NCBI RefSeq assembly: GCF_027595985.1 | Contig: NC_073302.1 | Location: 283,476,668 to 283,540,667 of the forward strand | Length of the DNA stretch: 64,000 nucleotides | Direction: 5' to 3' | Source: Sorex araneus | Taxonomy: Eukaryota; Chordata; Mammalia; Eulipotyphla; Soricidae | Shown here: positions 45,400 through 56,960 of the stretch, in pieces | Layout: each line of letters starts with the position of its first letter | Position numbering within the stretch: position 1 is the stretch's first letter | Translations under genes and position numbers: made by a program | Notes under the pieces: generated by a model | The model's input: only the letters and a program-made list of their open reading frames with translations | Told to the model about the DNA's origin: nothing | Databases searched by the model: none

Positions 45400-45462
<63 letters not shown>
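45400..45462. repeat. (ATC)n microsatellite
   Basis: About 21 pure trinucleotide units abut the inverted 3' end of a long-form SINE B and look like an expansion of its short-repeat tail. Confidence 0.95.
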
Positions 45463-45606
45463 TTCCTGTTGATGGTCGAATTTCTTGAGCAGTCTCAGTA
45501 ACGTCTCCATTCGTCCTAGCCCTGAGATTTTAGAAGCCTCTCTTTACTCGTCCTTCCCAATAGTGCTGCATTGGAGGCTCTCCCAGGGTCAGGGGCATGA
45601 GACACA
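45463..45606 (-). mobile_element. SINE B, long form, 3' fragment
   Basis: It reads 'cttgagcagtctcagtaacg', 'tctccattcgtcctagccct', 'gagattttagaagcctctct' and 'tcccagggtcaggggcatga'. The head and middle are absent, consistent with 5' truncation. Confidence 0.88.
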
Positions 45607-45617
45607 TTGATGGAATA

Positions 45618-45626
<9 letters not shown>

Positions 45627-45662
<36 letters not shown>

Positions 45663-45664
45663 TA
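45627..45664. repeat. (TA)n(CA)n microsatellite
   Basis: About 13 TA units are followed by five CA units. Confidence 0.9.
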
Positions 45665-45669
45665 TCATT

Positions 45670-46130
45670 TACAACTCCATGGAGTAACTCAAAGGCTACC
45701 CTCCCAAACCAGAAAAATATAACCAAAATTTAAAAAGCCACCCTAGACAGACCCAAAGAACCACTCTTGGCCAATGGTTCTGGAAAACGAGCTATCAGAT
45801 TTGGGGGATGCCTGCAGAATTGTCAATACGTGAAAATATGTATTGTGGAGGGCATGTGGCTGACTGAGTCTGATCCCCAATGCCACGTATGGTTTCCTGA
45901 TCTTACACTTTGGGGTCAGACAAATCTTGGTCCAAATCCTGTCTGTCACTTTTAATTATGAGGCTTTGACAAACCACCTAAACTCTCTGAGTCACAGTTG
46001 TCTCATCTATGAGTTGAGAAATTTCCTGTAGGGATGGTCTGAAGAGTAAATGCAATATTTAACACAAAACTGCTCAAGTAGTAGACCCAGTTAGAAAATT
46101 TTTTTTTAATGTGAATATATTACAACCTGC
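45670..46130. other. Unassigned sequence
   Basis: A short stretch at 45,845-45,905 (catgtggctgactgagtctg, 'tgccacgtatggtttcctga') resembles the middle of SINE A. Nothing else is recognised. Confidence 0.4.
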
Positions 46131-46136
46131 CCTATG

Positions 46137-46385
46137 GGACTGGAGTGATAGCACAATGGGTAGGGCATTTGTCTTGCACGCAGCCGACCCGGGTTCAATT
46201 CCTCTGTCCCTCTTGGAGAGCCCGGCAAGCTACGGACAGTATCTCGCCCGCACGGCAGAGCCTGGCAAGTTCCTCGTGGCGTATTCAATATGCCAAAAAC
46301 AGTTACAAGAAGACTCACAATTGAGATGTTACTGGTGCCCGCTTGAGCAAATCAATGAGCAACGGGATGACAGTGCTACAGTGCT
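46137..46385 (+). mobile_element. SINE B, complete
   Basis: It has 'gggactggagtgatagcaca', 'gcacgcagccgacccgggtt', 'ctcttggagagcccggcaag', 'cgcccgcacggcagagcctg', 'gagatgttactggtgcccgc' and 'aatgagcaacgggatgacag', ending in (ACAGTGCT). It is well preserved. Confidence 0.95.
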
Positions 46386-46455
46386 ATATATATCTATATC
46401 TATATCCATATATAGATATCCATATATAGATATAGATATATACATATATATCAGA
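46386..46455. repeat. TATC/TATA-rich simple repeat
   Basis: It grows from the SINE B tail: 'atatatctatatctatatcc' followed by 'atatatagatatccatatat'. Confidence 0.8.
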
Positions 46456-46951
46456 AATTACCTAATACTTGACACATAACCATAGATCAACAATTCCTAA
46501 TGCTGACACAAAACTTAGAATAATTTAACCACAAAAAATTTCTAAGTCATAATATAATACTTAGAATTTTAAAAAGGATATCATCTAAGTAGTGGGCTAC
46601 ATTAGCCCTATGTTAAGGGATGTAGTATGTAGACAAAACTTACAAGAACAAATTCAAAAAGAACAAATTGATTAAAAATAATTTAACAAAATACTGGAAC
46701 AAAGTCCAACATTCACCTCAAATGAATATAAAAATTGAGTATATAATACCCTATAGTAATTTACTAGGGATCAGGTAATAAGGAACTTATCCATAATAAA
46801 AGAAAAAATCCACAGACATAAAAATTAGAGTAATACAGCTAATGGAATTAATAATTCCATAAATATATTTCAAGAATTCAAAAAGGTAGAGAAATAGAGT
46901 AAGTACATCATATATCATTTAAATTGTACATATACATATATATTTTACTTA

Positions 46952-47093
46952 TGGGGCTGGAAAGATAATACAGTGAGTAGACAGCTTATCTTTCATGTGA
47001 CAAATACAGTTTATATCAGTATGCAGTATTCTGAACCCCACTGTAAATGGTCACTGAGCATTACTACATGTCGCCTCCAAAACCAAAACAAAA
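46952..47093 (+). mobile_element. SINE A, diverged
   Basis: It reads 'ggggctggaaagataataca', 'gacagcttatctttcatgtg', 'ccactgtaaatggtcactga' and a CAAAA-type tail. Confidence 0.7.
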
Positions 47094-47099
47094 GAGAAT

Positions 47100-47895
47100 G
47101 TTTACTTAGTTTTTCCTTGGAATTCTGTTACAACATTATTATATATATATTGACCTTGAATGAAAAACAGAAATAAGTCTATTTTTCAGATAACCCTTCA
47201 AACTACAATTATTGCACAGTTAACAATAGTTTAAGACGATCATTTCATTATTTTATTTTCAAAAACTGCTTTCAATATTTAATCTGCGGTACTTTTTTCA
47301 TAGAAAGGCTCCGTAGTGAGAAGAGAGTGGCTGAATATGTATTATGCTTCAGTTTTTTTTTTTTTTTTTTTTGCAAAGCAAGTCAGTAATATAGGCCCTT
47401 TCCTCTAATGGGAACAGATCACTTATTTGAAAAGGAGTAAAAGTTAACTGGTAAATCTTGGATAAAATTGAACAAATGGGCAGTACACATAAAAGGAGGC
47501 TCAGATATGGAAGTGCAGTGAAGTAAAATATAGGCTCAATATAATTCTCAGCAGCATAGTTGAAGACAGACCCTGCAAGCAAATCTCCTCAATGAACAGA
47601 AGTTCGAGCAGTGTATCAGTCTTCCTTCTTGCATGGAAAGAGAATTGACCCACTATGAAAACACAAACACTGCTCCAGGAAAATAAAAACAATGAAGGTT
47701 AGCTCACAGCTATGAACATGGCCAGTATCCCAAAGAGGAGAAGCAAGAGTTGGAGAGGATTTGGAAAGAAGGGATCCCGTGTAGAGTGATGATCTCGATG
47801 TATATTGGTGTCATCATTAGGTAAATCCAATGTGGAGAGATTCCTGAAAAGACTCCAGCCATCCCATTGTCAGAGGCAGTAAAAAATAGAAAGAC
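47100..47895. other. Unassigned sequence
   Basis: A T run lies at 47,352-47,372. The section 47,700-47,895 could be the decayed upstream part of the L1 that becomes readable at 47,900. Confidence 0.4.
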
Positions 47896-47899
47896 ACTA

Positions 47900-48430
47900 A
47901 ATTGTGGAAATTTTTGTACCGCCACACTTATTTCATTTACAATAACCAAGCTGTGGAAACAATCTAACTGCCTATTGACTTCTGAATGAATGAAAAAAAC
48001 AAACAAACAAAAAAAGTTGACACAGACACACTATTCATTTATGAAACAATAAAATCCTGAAATTTACAATGCACATATGAACCTAGAGAATGTGGGCTTA
48101 GTGAAATAATCTAGATACAGACAAATAAATGCCATAAGATTTCAGGCATATGCTGCATATATGCACACAGAGAAACAAACATGAACTAAATAAAGCCGTT
48201 ATAAACTTTTGGACGACAAGACCAATTAAGGGTTATCAGAAGGAAATGGGGGCTGGGGTCATAAATCAGGACAAATGGGAGAAATGGATGGTGAGAGCCA
48301 AAACTGGAGCTTCCAGTGTTGTACTGAATACAATATAGACGTGTTGATTTTTAGTGATGCACACCTGCAACATATATAGCATTAGAACTGCAATCTTACT
48401 TCAATTTAAAATTTCTTAAATAAAATAAGC
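47900..48430 (+). mobile_element. Old L1 3' end
   Basis: The text follows L1: 'catttacaataaccaagctg', 'tggaaacaatctaactgcct', 'gaacctagagaatgtgggct', 'tagtgaaataatctagatac', 'taagatttcaggcatatgct' and 'aatgggggctggggtcataa'. The end is near the A-rich stretch at about 48,430. Confidence 0.72.
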
Positions 48431-48579
48431 AATCAAAAATAAATAATAAATTAAATGCAAACATACTAGTGGGGAGACACCAATGACATAGTGAAGGACT
48501 TAGCCAGGAGCGGTAATTATATTAAAAGGGCAAAAATATTTGAGGTAGAGGAACATAGATGGAACTTTGGGAGACAGAA

Positions 48580-48803
48580 CTGTATCACTGTATCACTGCC
48601 ATCCCGTTGTTCATAGATTTACTTGAGCAGATGCCAGTAATGTCTCCATTCATCCCAGCCTGGAGATTTTAGCAGCCTCTCCTTACTTGTCTGTCCCATT
48701 GATTGGAGGCTTCTTTCAGGTTCAGGGGAATGAGACCTGTTATTGTTATTGTTCTTGACATATAGAATACAACACAGGGAGCTTACCAGACTCTGCCGAG
48801 GGA
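48580..48803 (-). mobile_element. SINE B, long form, antisense
   Basis: It has an inverted (TGTATCAC)n tail, 'gccatcccgttgttcataga', 'gtctccattcatcccagcct', 'attttagcagcctctcctta' and 'gttcaggggaatgagacctg'. The head is truncated. Confidence 0.9.
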
Positions 48804-49491
48804 TATAGAACATATTCTGGATAGTATTATAGTTGATGCCAGTGCATAACAGTGATCATCCAACATCGATGAGGCCCTATACTTTCAAATCAGTTCATCT
48901 CTGTCTTTGTGAAGCCTGAATACAGACACTGTCACTGATCACCAAATCGAATCTACTGCTTCTGTTCAATAGACAACCTGTCAGAAAGAAAAATCAGCAC
49001 GATAGTCTTTTTTTGCTCTCATCCTCTGTGAAGAGTTTGCTGTAGGACACTTGGTGACAAGTCACTTCAGTGACTAGGACAAAATTTATTTTGCAATGTT
49101 AAGGATGTCGATTTGGCTTGTCCTTCCAAGTGTTTTTAAGTAAATTCATCATCAATAGATTACACATAACCTTTCAATGGTCCAAGAAACCATTTTACAG
49201 CAACATGAACATCCAGTTGTTTTGTTTTTTACTCCGACTCTCAGAAGTTGTGAGCCTGTGGCACTGATAAAAGAGAAACTGTCATAGATTAGGGGACAGT
49301 TTGGAGAGGAAATTCTGAGAAGACAATTTTACCCGACACAATGTATTTCCTATATCACTAAGGATTACATGAAGTTCTACTTACAATAAAGAGAGTTTAC
49401 ATTTTCAAAAAATAAGGAGAGAAACTAGAAAAAGCCCCTGATCATCACTCCCAGGAACCTATTTGGGAAAGGCTTTTTTTCCCCTGCAAAT
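48804..49491. other. Unassigned sequence
   Basis: No family recognised. It forms the left flank of the monomer element. Confidence 0.4.
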
Positions 49492-49959
49492 GCATACTGC
49501 AGGCTTCTTTTTTTTTTTTTTTTTTTTTTTTATTGAATCACCAAGTGGAGGGTTACAAAGTTCTCAGGATTATGTCAGTTATACAATATTCAAACACCCT
49601 TCCCTTCACCAGTGCCCATCTTCCATCACCAACCCCCCCAGTATATCTGCCGCCCCCTCCCACCTCCCTAGTCCCCACCCTTGTACGTGATAAGTTTCAC
49701 TTCATTTACGCTTATCTCGATTACATTCCATGTTTCAACACACAACTCACTACCGTTGCTGGGGTTTCCCCCCAAAAAGAAAAAGACAGTCCTATTGCCA
49801 ATGAGGCATTTGATAGTTCTCCATTGCTAAGAATATAGAGATATTAAGTCCTGCTGTTTGTTACATAACTTTTCTTTTTCCCCCTTGCCCCACGCCACCG
49901 AGTTCACGCCTGTTTAGTAATCGCCACGCTTTCTGACAAAGGGAAAAAAAACGAAGAGG

Positions 49960-50319
49960 ATGATTATTTCCCGTCATCAGCAGGCGTGGGGCTCTGGCTT
50001 AGTTGATAGTCTAGTAGAGTGTCTGCAAGCAGTTTCTGGAACCAAAGCTCTTGCGCTGATATCGGCTCCAGCTCGAGATACCACCAGCGTCCCGCTGGTC
50101 CATGTACCTAATTTTTCCCCTTATTTCCCATTCCCACGCCACCAGGTCTGTTTGCTTAATGGACATCACACTATGTTTGACACCACACCACATTTCTTCC
50201 CTAGAAAGAAGGATATTTCTTCTCAGCCGGCGTGGGGATATAGCTTAGTTCAGTCTAGAGAGATGGCTACCATTTTGATTGCCTTCAATATTTCAAGAAA
50301 ATACTTACTATTCTTGTAA
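49960..50319 (+). other. 119-codon open frame antisense to the monomer element
   Basis: Counterpart of 15,008-15,442, with the same duplicated segments ('AWGSGLVDSLVE' and 'AWGYSLVQSREM'). A stop near 50,317 shortens it relative to copy 1. Function is unknown and openness by chance is possible. Confidence 0.3.
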
Positions 50320-50444
50320 GGATCACCCACAAAAGTCCGACCCATTAAGAAGGAACCATTACATATTGCTGATACTAAGATGACATTAGGTCGCCCGGCA
50401 GCGGCCGCGCGGTTTTGGGTTTCTGTCTAAAGTCCAGGGAAAAA

Positions 50445-50924
50445 GTTGAAGGAGAGAGAGAGATTTCCGCACGGGGGACCTGGCGGAAACTCTCAAGTCA
50501 CATACTGCAAGTTGCTGGTGGGCTGCTGGTGTCCCAAGCAGCTCCTTCCTCTTCGTCAGTCATTCTGGGGGTGCGGGCGCGGAGAAATGGGAAAGCCCAC
50601 GTGGCTGCACTCTCTTTAAGTGTCCGATGTGGGCGGAGACCGGTACTTCCCCGCCCTCGATCCCCCGCCAGCCGCACTGCGCGTTTGGGTGCGTCTCTCC
50701 ATTTTGTGCTCAGAAGTGGGGTAGATGCTGTGCTGTGCCCAGGAAAAGTTGAGGGAAAGAGAGAGAGATTAAAGAAAAAAAAAAAGAGAAACGCCGGTCC
50801 CCCGCTCGGGGGACCTGGCGGAAACTCTCAAGTCACATACTGCAGGTTGCTGGTGGGCTGCTGGTGTCCCAAGCAGCTCCTTCCTCTTCGTCAGTCATTC
50901 TGGGGGTGCGGGCGCGGAGAAATA
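50445..50924 (-). promoter_or_regulatory. Tandem GC-rich 5' monomers (335-bp period), putative internal promoter
   Basis: The block is CpG-rich and repeated, with GA-rich stretches, at the start of the element. It is unrelated by eye to the 275-bp monomers of copy 1. The promoter role is inferred by analogy with L1 5'UTR monomers. Confidence 0.45.
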
Positions 50925-50941
50925 GCATACTGCAGGCTTCT

Positions 50942-51510
50942 ATGTTCCACTTTCTTAAAGAGAATCAAGAGGAGATACAGCAAGTTTTCCATTGAATTTT
51001 AACAGGATACTTTTAATTCTCACATACTTTAACTCTGTGACAAGTAAATAGAAAGCAAGGAAATAGTTTATTATCTTGGCAGGAGAAGCTGGCCCAAGAC
51101 ATCAAGAGAAGGCAGGCCTGCTCTTCTGCCATGGAGATAGGAAAATATTTCCAACCAAATTATCCAAATAGATAGTTTGGTCCTCACTTCTTTTGTTTTA
51201 ATTGTAAATGGACAAGTGTTACTGCTGCATCTTGAGAAAGTTATGCTGGCTTCAAAGACTTTAGGGACGACTATCTATTTCTTTTTTCTTTCTTTTTTTT
51301 TTTTGTGTGTGTGTGGCAAGTAAGCCATCTAAACCAGAAGAGGTAAGTGTGAAAAAAATATACACTGGATAATGGAGGTTAGAGATGATGAATATGAGTT
51401 GTACTCTCAAGGCCTACAGACAAACCATCATTATTCATACTTATCTTCCTCTTATAATTTTCTTTTAGGAAACAATGTCCAATATTATGTTGATAATCTC
51501 ATGTATTTAC
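50942..51510. other. Unassigned sequence upstream of the SLU7 copy
   Basis: A T run followed by (GT)n lies at 51,289-51,316. I cannot match 51,317-51,510 to SLU7, so the retrocopy seems to start at about 51,515. Confidence 0.45.
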
Positions 51511-51514
51511 GCAT

Positions 51515-52980
<1,466 letters not shown>

Positions 52981-53052
52981 TTCATGGTGCCTGATTTAAA
53001 TAATAAGACTTCCAGAGGTTGCATAGTAAATACATTCCTATCCGCAGTGATG

Positions 53053-53300
53053 ATGGACTGGAGCGATAGCACAGTGGGTAGGGCGTTTGCCTTGCATGTG
53101 GCAGACCTAGATTTGATTCCTGCTTCCCTATCGGAGATCCCAGCAAGCTACCGAGAGTATCCTGCCCGCACCGCAGAGCCTGGCAAGCTACCCATAGTGT
53201 ATTTAATATGCCAAAAATAGTAACAAGTCTTACAATGGAGACGTTACTGGTGTCCGCTCAAGAAAATCAATGAACAATGGGATGACAGTGCTACAGTGCT
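53053..53300 (+). mobile_element. SINE B, complete
   Basis: It has 'tggactggagcgatagcaca', 'gtagggcgtttgccttgcat', 'aagctaccgagagtatcctg', 'gagacgttactggtgtccgc' and an (ACAGTGCT) tail. Confidence 0.94.
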
Positions 53301-53445
53301 ATATATGCATGTATATATGATATATATCACATATATGCATATATATGGGTATATATGTAGAATTTCATAGATATATATCTCATATACTCTCATATGTATA
53401 TCTCATATATGTGTGTACATATATGTGTTTATATATATGTTACGA
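53301..53445. repeat. AT/GTATAT/CATATAT simple sequence
   Basis: Mixed AT-rich repeats start at the SINE B tail. Confidence 0.8.
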
Positions 53446-53769
53446 TTGAGTCAGAATGGTGCATAGGGTCACGTTAGTGGGGCACAACTGCATTAACCTT
53501 TAGGACTAAAAGATCAATTTCCCAGGAAACTGCTGGAAAGACTGTTTAGCTCTTAATTCTCTGATATCATCCTCCTCTGGAAATTCCTCTTAGATGAAGA
53601 GAGCAGTCTTAACTTTGGTCAGGATCTCTCTCTAAGTTTCACCCAATGACCATTTGACATTTTGAAACATGTACCTTTCCTTATTGCTCCAACAAGGGAC
53701 AACTCTAAGATTCATGACAGTTTTAGAGCATCACTTGGAGTGAGCAAAGAAAATTTAATATATGGAAAA

Positions 53770-53890
53770 CTCACTTTCACACACTGTTCCAAATGTTAGA
53801 ACATTGTATGACTGAAGACAATCACGAACAACTTTGGAACTGTGTATCTTAGAGTGACTCGATAAAAAAGTAAATAAATAAATTTAAAAA
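53770..53890 (+). mobile_element. L1-type 3' end fragment
   Basis: The sequence 'acattgtatgactgaagaca', 'aactttggaactgtgtatct' and 'agtgactcgataaaaaag' parallels the end of the L1 at 13,640-13,715 (attgtatgactgaaac, 'taactttgtctcacggtgat'). Confidence 0.6.
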
Positions 53891-55070
53891 GTAAAAGAGA
53901 AAAGTCATTTTTTTTGTTTGCCTATTGCCACTTTCTTCCTTTTCTCTGTCAAGTATTACATACAACCATATTTACAAAAATATCCAAAACAACTGATGTT
54001 GTCTCTGGAAAAGACTCTTGGGAAAACCAAAACTAATAACCACTTCAATGTTTTAAATGTTTTCAAGTTCATTTTTAATCTTTTTATGATACTCTATTCC
54101 AGAAAATAATAATAAGCCACAGGAAATCATCAACAAGTATATCACTCTGTTTATTTTCTTCTATGTTAATTCTTAATTATTACTTTAACTTTTATTTAAA
54201 CAGTGTATTCCCTTTCCTCTCCTTTAATAAAGGTGTGTTGCAATGACCAGTGACACATACTTGGTTGTGATGCTCACAAAGTTGACTGTGGTGTTTGCAG
54301 ATGTGCTCAAAGAGCTAACACTTTTATATTCTTTGAGACATATCCCTTGAATATATTCCAAATTTCAAACTATGTTTCAGAGGTGCATATCAGGACTACC
54401 TGTTAATTTCATATAGGAAAGTCATCTCATAAGGGTCTTCATCTATCCTTGACTTTCACATGCAAAGTAATTTTGGTAACACGATTATCTTCATTGTCAT
54501 CACCTTTGTGTCAATGTGGTGCTATTCAATCTCATTGACCCCTAACTCTTTAACAGGGTCATGATAGCATTAATATGTACTACCTTTCCATCAGTGGCTC
54601 TCATTAAAATATTGACAAAGGTTAATTCTCCAATCCAATTTTTATTTTTTTAATATACTAATTGTTTAAATTGAAAGAAATCATTACACATAGATGAGCA
54701 GAATTCTAAACCGAAGCACTATTATTTCATTGTAGACATCAATATATTGAAGCAAATATTACTCACCCAGCAACTCAAAATTCTATAAATATATTCTACT
54801 CGTCTTATCTAACTTAGCTCTCAGTAAGAGTAAGCTAAAAATAAAAAGGTGAGATCCCACATTTTGCATTGAGAACTACCTTTCATGAACTATAGACATA
54901 GAAAATAAGCTAAAAAGCATTTTCTTCTTAGGCCATCTTTCCTGAAATTTGTTCTTACCAAACTCCTAATAGTGGAATGGAATTACATTGTTAGGGCTGC
55001 CACGGAAAAACCCTGCTAATGACACTGGGTGTCTGGGTGTTTTAAATAGACAAGTTTTAAATAGACAATT
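53891..55070. other. Unassigned AT-rich sequence
   Basis: No gene or repeat recognised. Confidence 0.4.
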
Positions 55071-55073
<3 letters not shown>

Positions 55074-55131
<58 letters not shown>

Positions 55132-55175
55132 CCCTTCCTTTCTTCCCTCCTTCCCTCCTTCCCTCCCCCACTCAA
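55074..55175. repeat. (CT)n followed by (CCTT)n
   Basis: About 28 CT units pass into C-rich and CCTT-type units. The adjoining 'cagtgtttttcaacattttt' resembles the start of some hAT-type DNA transposons, but no matching inverted end was found. Confidence 0.9.
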
Positions 55176-55251
55176 TAAAGCAGTGTTTTTCAACATTTTT
55201 ACACCTGGTCTCAGCGATTGAACACCCCTGCTTTAAAACACACAGAGGCAG

Positions 55252-55582
55252 CAGCTGGAGTGATAATACAGCAGCTCTCAGTTCCTCCAGCCAGTTCATT
55301 GCATCCAAGAAGAGTGTCTTGGAACTACTGATTTATAGGCCATGGCCGGATGCCCACAGGTCGACCACCTGGAGTTGCAATTGGACCATCATGCGAGTTT
55401 GAACCCTGAATCTATGGGGATTTGAGGAGCATCGTCAATTCATTCATGTCATTTTCCTCTAAGACAAAATGAGGGCCAGTGATATTACTTAAAGAAAATC
55501 ACATGGCCAGCATGTGCCAAGGCCGTGGGCTCAATCCTCAGCATTAAAAAATAAAGCAAAATTTCTTTTTTTAAATGAGGGT
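55252..55582. other. Mostly unassigned; a SINE head fragment at its start
   Basis: The sequence 'gctggagtgataatacagca' at 55,255 is a SINE head that breaks off after about 25 bp. The rest is not recognised. Confidence 0.4.
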
Positions 55583-55690
55583 GTCAGGGCAGTGAATTAA
55601 AGTGTAAATGTTTGTGATCTCATGCAAGAACCCTGGGTTCTGTCCCTGGCACCCCATGGTCCTTGAGCACTGCCAGGAGGAAATCCCAAG
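55583..55690 (+). mobile_element. SINE A, diverged fragment
   Basis: It reads 'cagtgaattaaagtgtaaat', 'aagaaccctgggttctgtcc', 'ctggcaccccatggtccttg' and 'agcactgccaggagg'. It runs straight into the minisatellite, whose first units may derive from its end. Confidence 0.6.
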
Positions 55691-55694
55691 CCAG

Positions 55695-56190
55695 TAGCTC
55701 CATGACTCAGCTGCCCCATCATCTGGCAGCTCCATCATCTGGCAGCTCCATTATCCAGTAGCTTCATCATCTAGCAGCTCCATCATCCAGTAACTCCATC
55801 ATCCAGTAGCTCCATCATCTAGCAGCTCCATCATCCAGAAACTCTATCATCCAGTAACTCCATCATCCAGTAGCTCCATCATCTAGCATCTCCATCATCC
55901 AGAAACTCCATCATCCAGCAGTTCTATCATCCTGCAACTCCATCATCCAGCAGCTCCATAACCCAGCAGTTCCATCATCCAGCCACTCTATCATCCAGCA
56001 GCTATATCATCCAGTAACTCCATGTCCCAGCAGCTCCATCACCTGGCAGTTCTGTCATCCAGCAACTCCATTATCCAGTAGCTCCATCATCCAGTAGCTC
56101 CATGACCCAGCAGCTCCATGACCCAGCAGCTCTATCATCCAGTAACTCCATCATCCAGCAGCTCCATCATCCAGCAGCTCCATCTTCCAC
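55695..56190 (+). repeat. 18-bp minisatellite
   Basis: Roughly 27 degenerate units of the type cagctccatcatccagta are in tandem, with variants at the 'gct/act' and 'cat/tat' positions and a few units with 'acc'. The length is a multiple of three, so reading frames persist through it (Ser, Ile, Gln, Leu, His, Pro-rich), which explains the open frames here. No protein is implied. Confidence 0.93.
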
Positions 56191-56565
56191 TACCTTCTCC
56201 TCCCCCATCTCCATCTCTATGATCCCCTCACAGTTCCCACCATTCAACTCCATGGCTGGTCATCCTCCTTCCCCACTACCCATCCTCCATCTCCATCATC
56301 TTTTCCACTGCTCTCTTGCCCCCCCCTCAGGCTGACCATCTGGCTGTGGTCACCCCCTAATTTCTTCAAGGAGCCACTGGCCTCTGAGCATTGCTGAGTG
56401 GCCACCTCCAGTGCTCACCCCACCCTTGCAGATTGTATATTAGTTTCCCCTGCAGGCCTGAAGTAGACTGTGTATGCTTTGGGGTGTGCATGGGGGAGAG
56501 GAGAGATTTGGCAAATTATCTGATCTGGGAATATGATTGCTTTTTATTTCACTGTTTTATTTGTT
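56191..56565. other. C/T-rich sequence, then unassigned
   Basis: Pyrimidine-rich sequence follows the minisatellite to about 56,340. No gene is recognised. Confidence 0.4.
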
Positions 56566-56569
56566 GGCT

Positions 56570-56744
56570 TGAGGGCCACACCAGGCAGTGTTCAGAGATT
56601 GTTCATGGCTCCACGTTCAGTGATCACTCCTGGCAGGGCTGGGCTGGGGAAGGTGGTGGGGGGCATATGGGGTGCCAGGAATCGAACCTGACTTGGCCAT
56701 GTGCAAGGCAAGTGTTCTACCTGCTGTACCATCTTTCCAGCCCT
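56570..56744 (-). mobile_element. SINE A, diverged
   Basis: It reads 'gggccacaccaggcagtgtt', 'catggctccacgttcagtga', 'ggggtgccaggaatcgaacc' and 'gctgtaccatctttccagcc'. There is a G-rich expansion (about 56,635-56,665) in the middle. Confidence 0.85.
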
Positions 56745-56802
56745 TAATTATTTGACGAGTGAAATAGTTTTACTTAGGAAATATGAGATCAGATGACATT
56801 TG

Positions 56803-56900
56803 GGCTACACTAGCATGCAACAGGGATAAATGGAGCCATTACTGATGCCCACTCAAAAAAAATAGATGAAAAACAGGATGGTGAGTGATACAAGTGATAT
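56803..56900 (+). mobile_element. RTE LINE, last ~100 bp
   Basis: It matches 8,041-8,125 without a SINE head: 'gctacactagcatgcaacag' against 'gctacactagcatgtaacag', then 'ggataaatggagccattact'. It translates in part to 'ATLACNRDKW'. It is followed by an AT run at 56,905-56,958. Confidence 0.8.
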
Positions 56901-56904
56901 TAGG

Positions 56905-56925
56905 ACTAATATATATTGTTATATC

Positions 56926-56956
<31 letters not shown>

Positions 56957-56958
56957 AT
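56905..56958. repeat. (TA)n simple repeat
   Basis: AT dinucleotide run between the RTE 3' end and the type C element. Confidence 0.85.
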
Positions 56959-56960
56959 TA

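Larger units (their letters stand above)
49509..50924 (-). mobile_element. Monomer-built non-autonomous retroelement, copy 2 (complete)
   Basis: A perfect 17-bp duplication (gcatactgcaggcttct) lies at 49,492-49,508 and 50,925-50,941. On the + strand it starts with poly(T) and 'attgaatcaccaagtggagg', then the C-rich complement of the 3' G tract (49,634-49,680), the same core as copy 1, and a GC-rich 5' block. That block differs from copy 1: a unit containing 'gggggacctggcggaaactc' and 'ttgctggtgggctgctggtg' occurs twice at a 335-bp offset (50,473 and 50,808). The shared part begins around 50,445. CpG retention and perfect duplications suggest a young insertion. There is no LINE ORF. Confidence 0.88.

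Noticed and set aside
50415..51002. 195-codon + strand open frame, the longest in the window
   Set aside because: It lies across the GC-rich 5' monomers of the inverted retroelement, repeats itself at the 335-bp period, crosses the target duplication into flanking DNA, and has no counterpart in copy 1.
55176..55245. hAT-type DNA transposon end (cagtgtttttcaac)
   Set aside because: A matching inverted terminal repeat and 8-bp target duplication could not be found; similarity of one end is too little.
55695..56190. CRISPR-like spacing of short repeats
   Set aside because: Units are directly adjacent 18-mers without unique spacers; this is a eukaryotic minisatellite.
56102..56335. Ser/His/Pro-rich open frame
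   Set aside because: It is produced by the 18-bp minisatellite and the pyrimidine-rich sequence after it.
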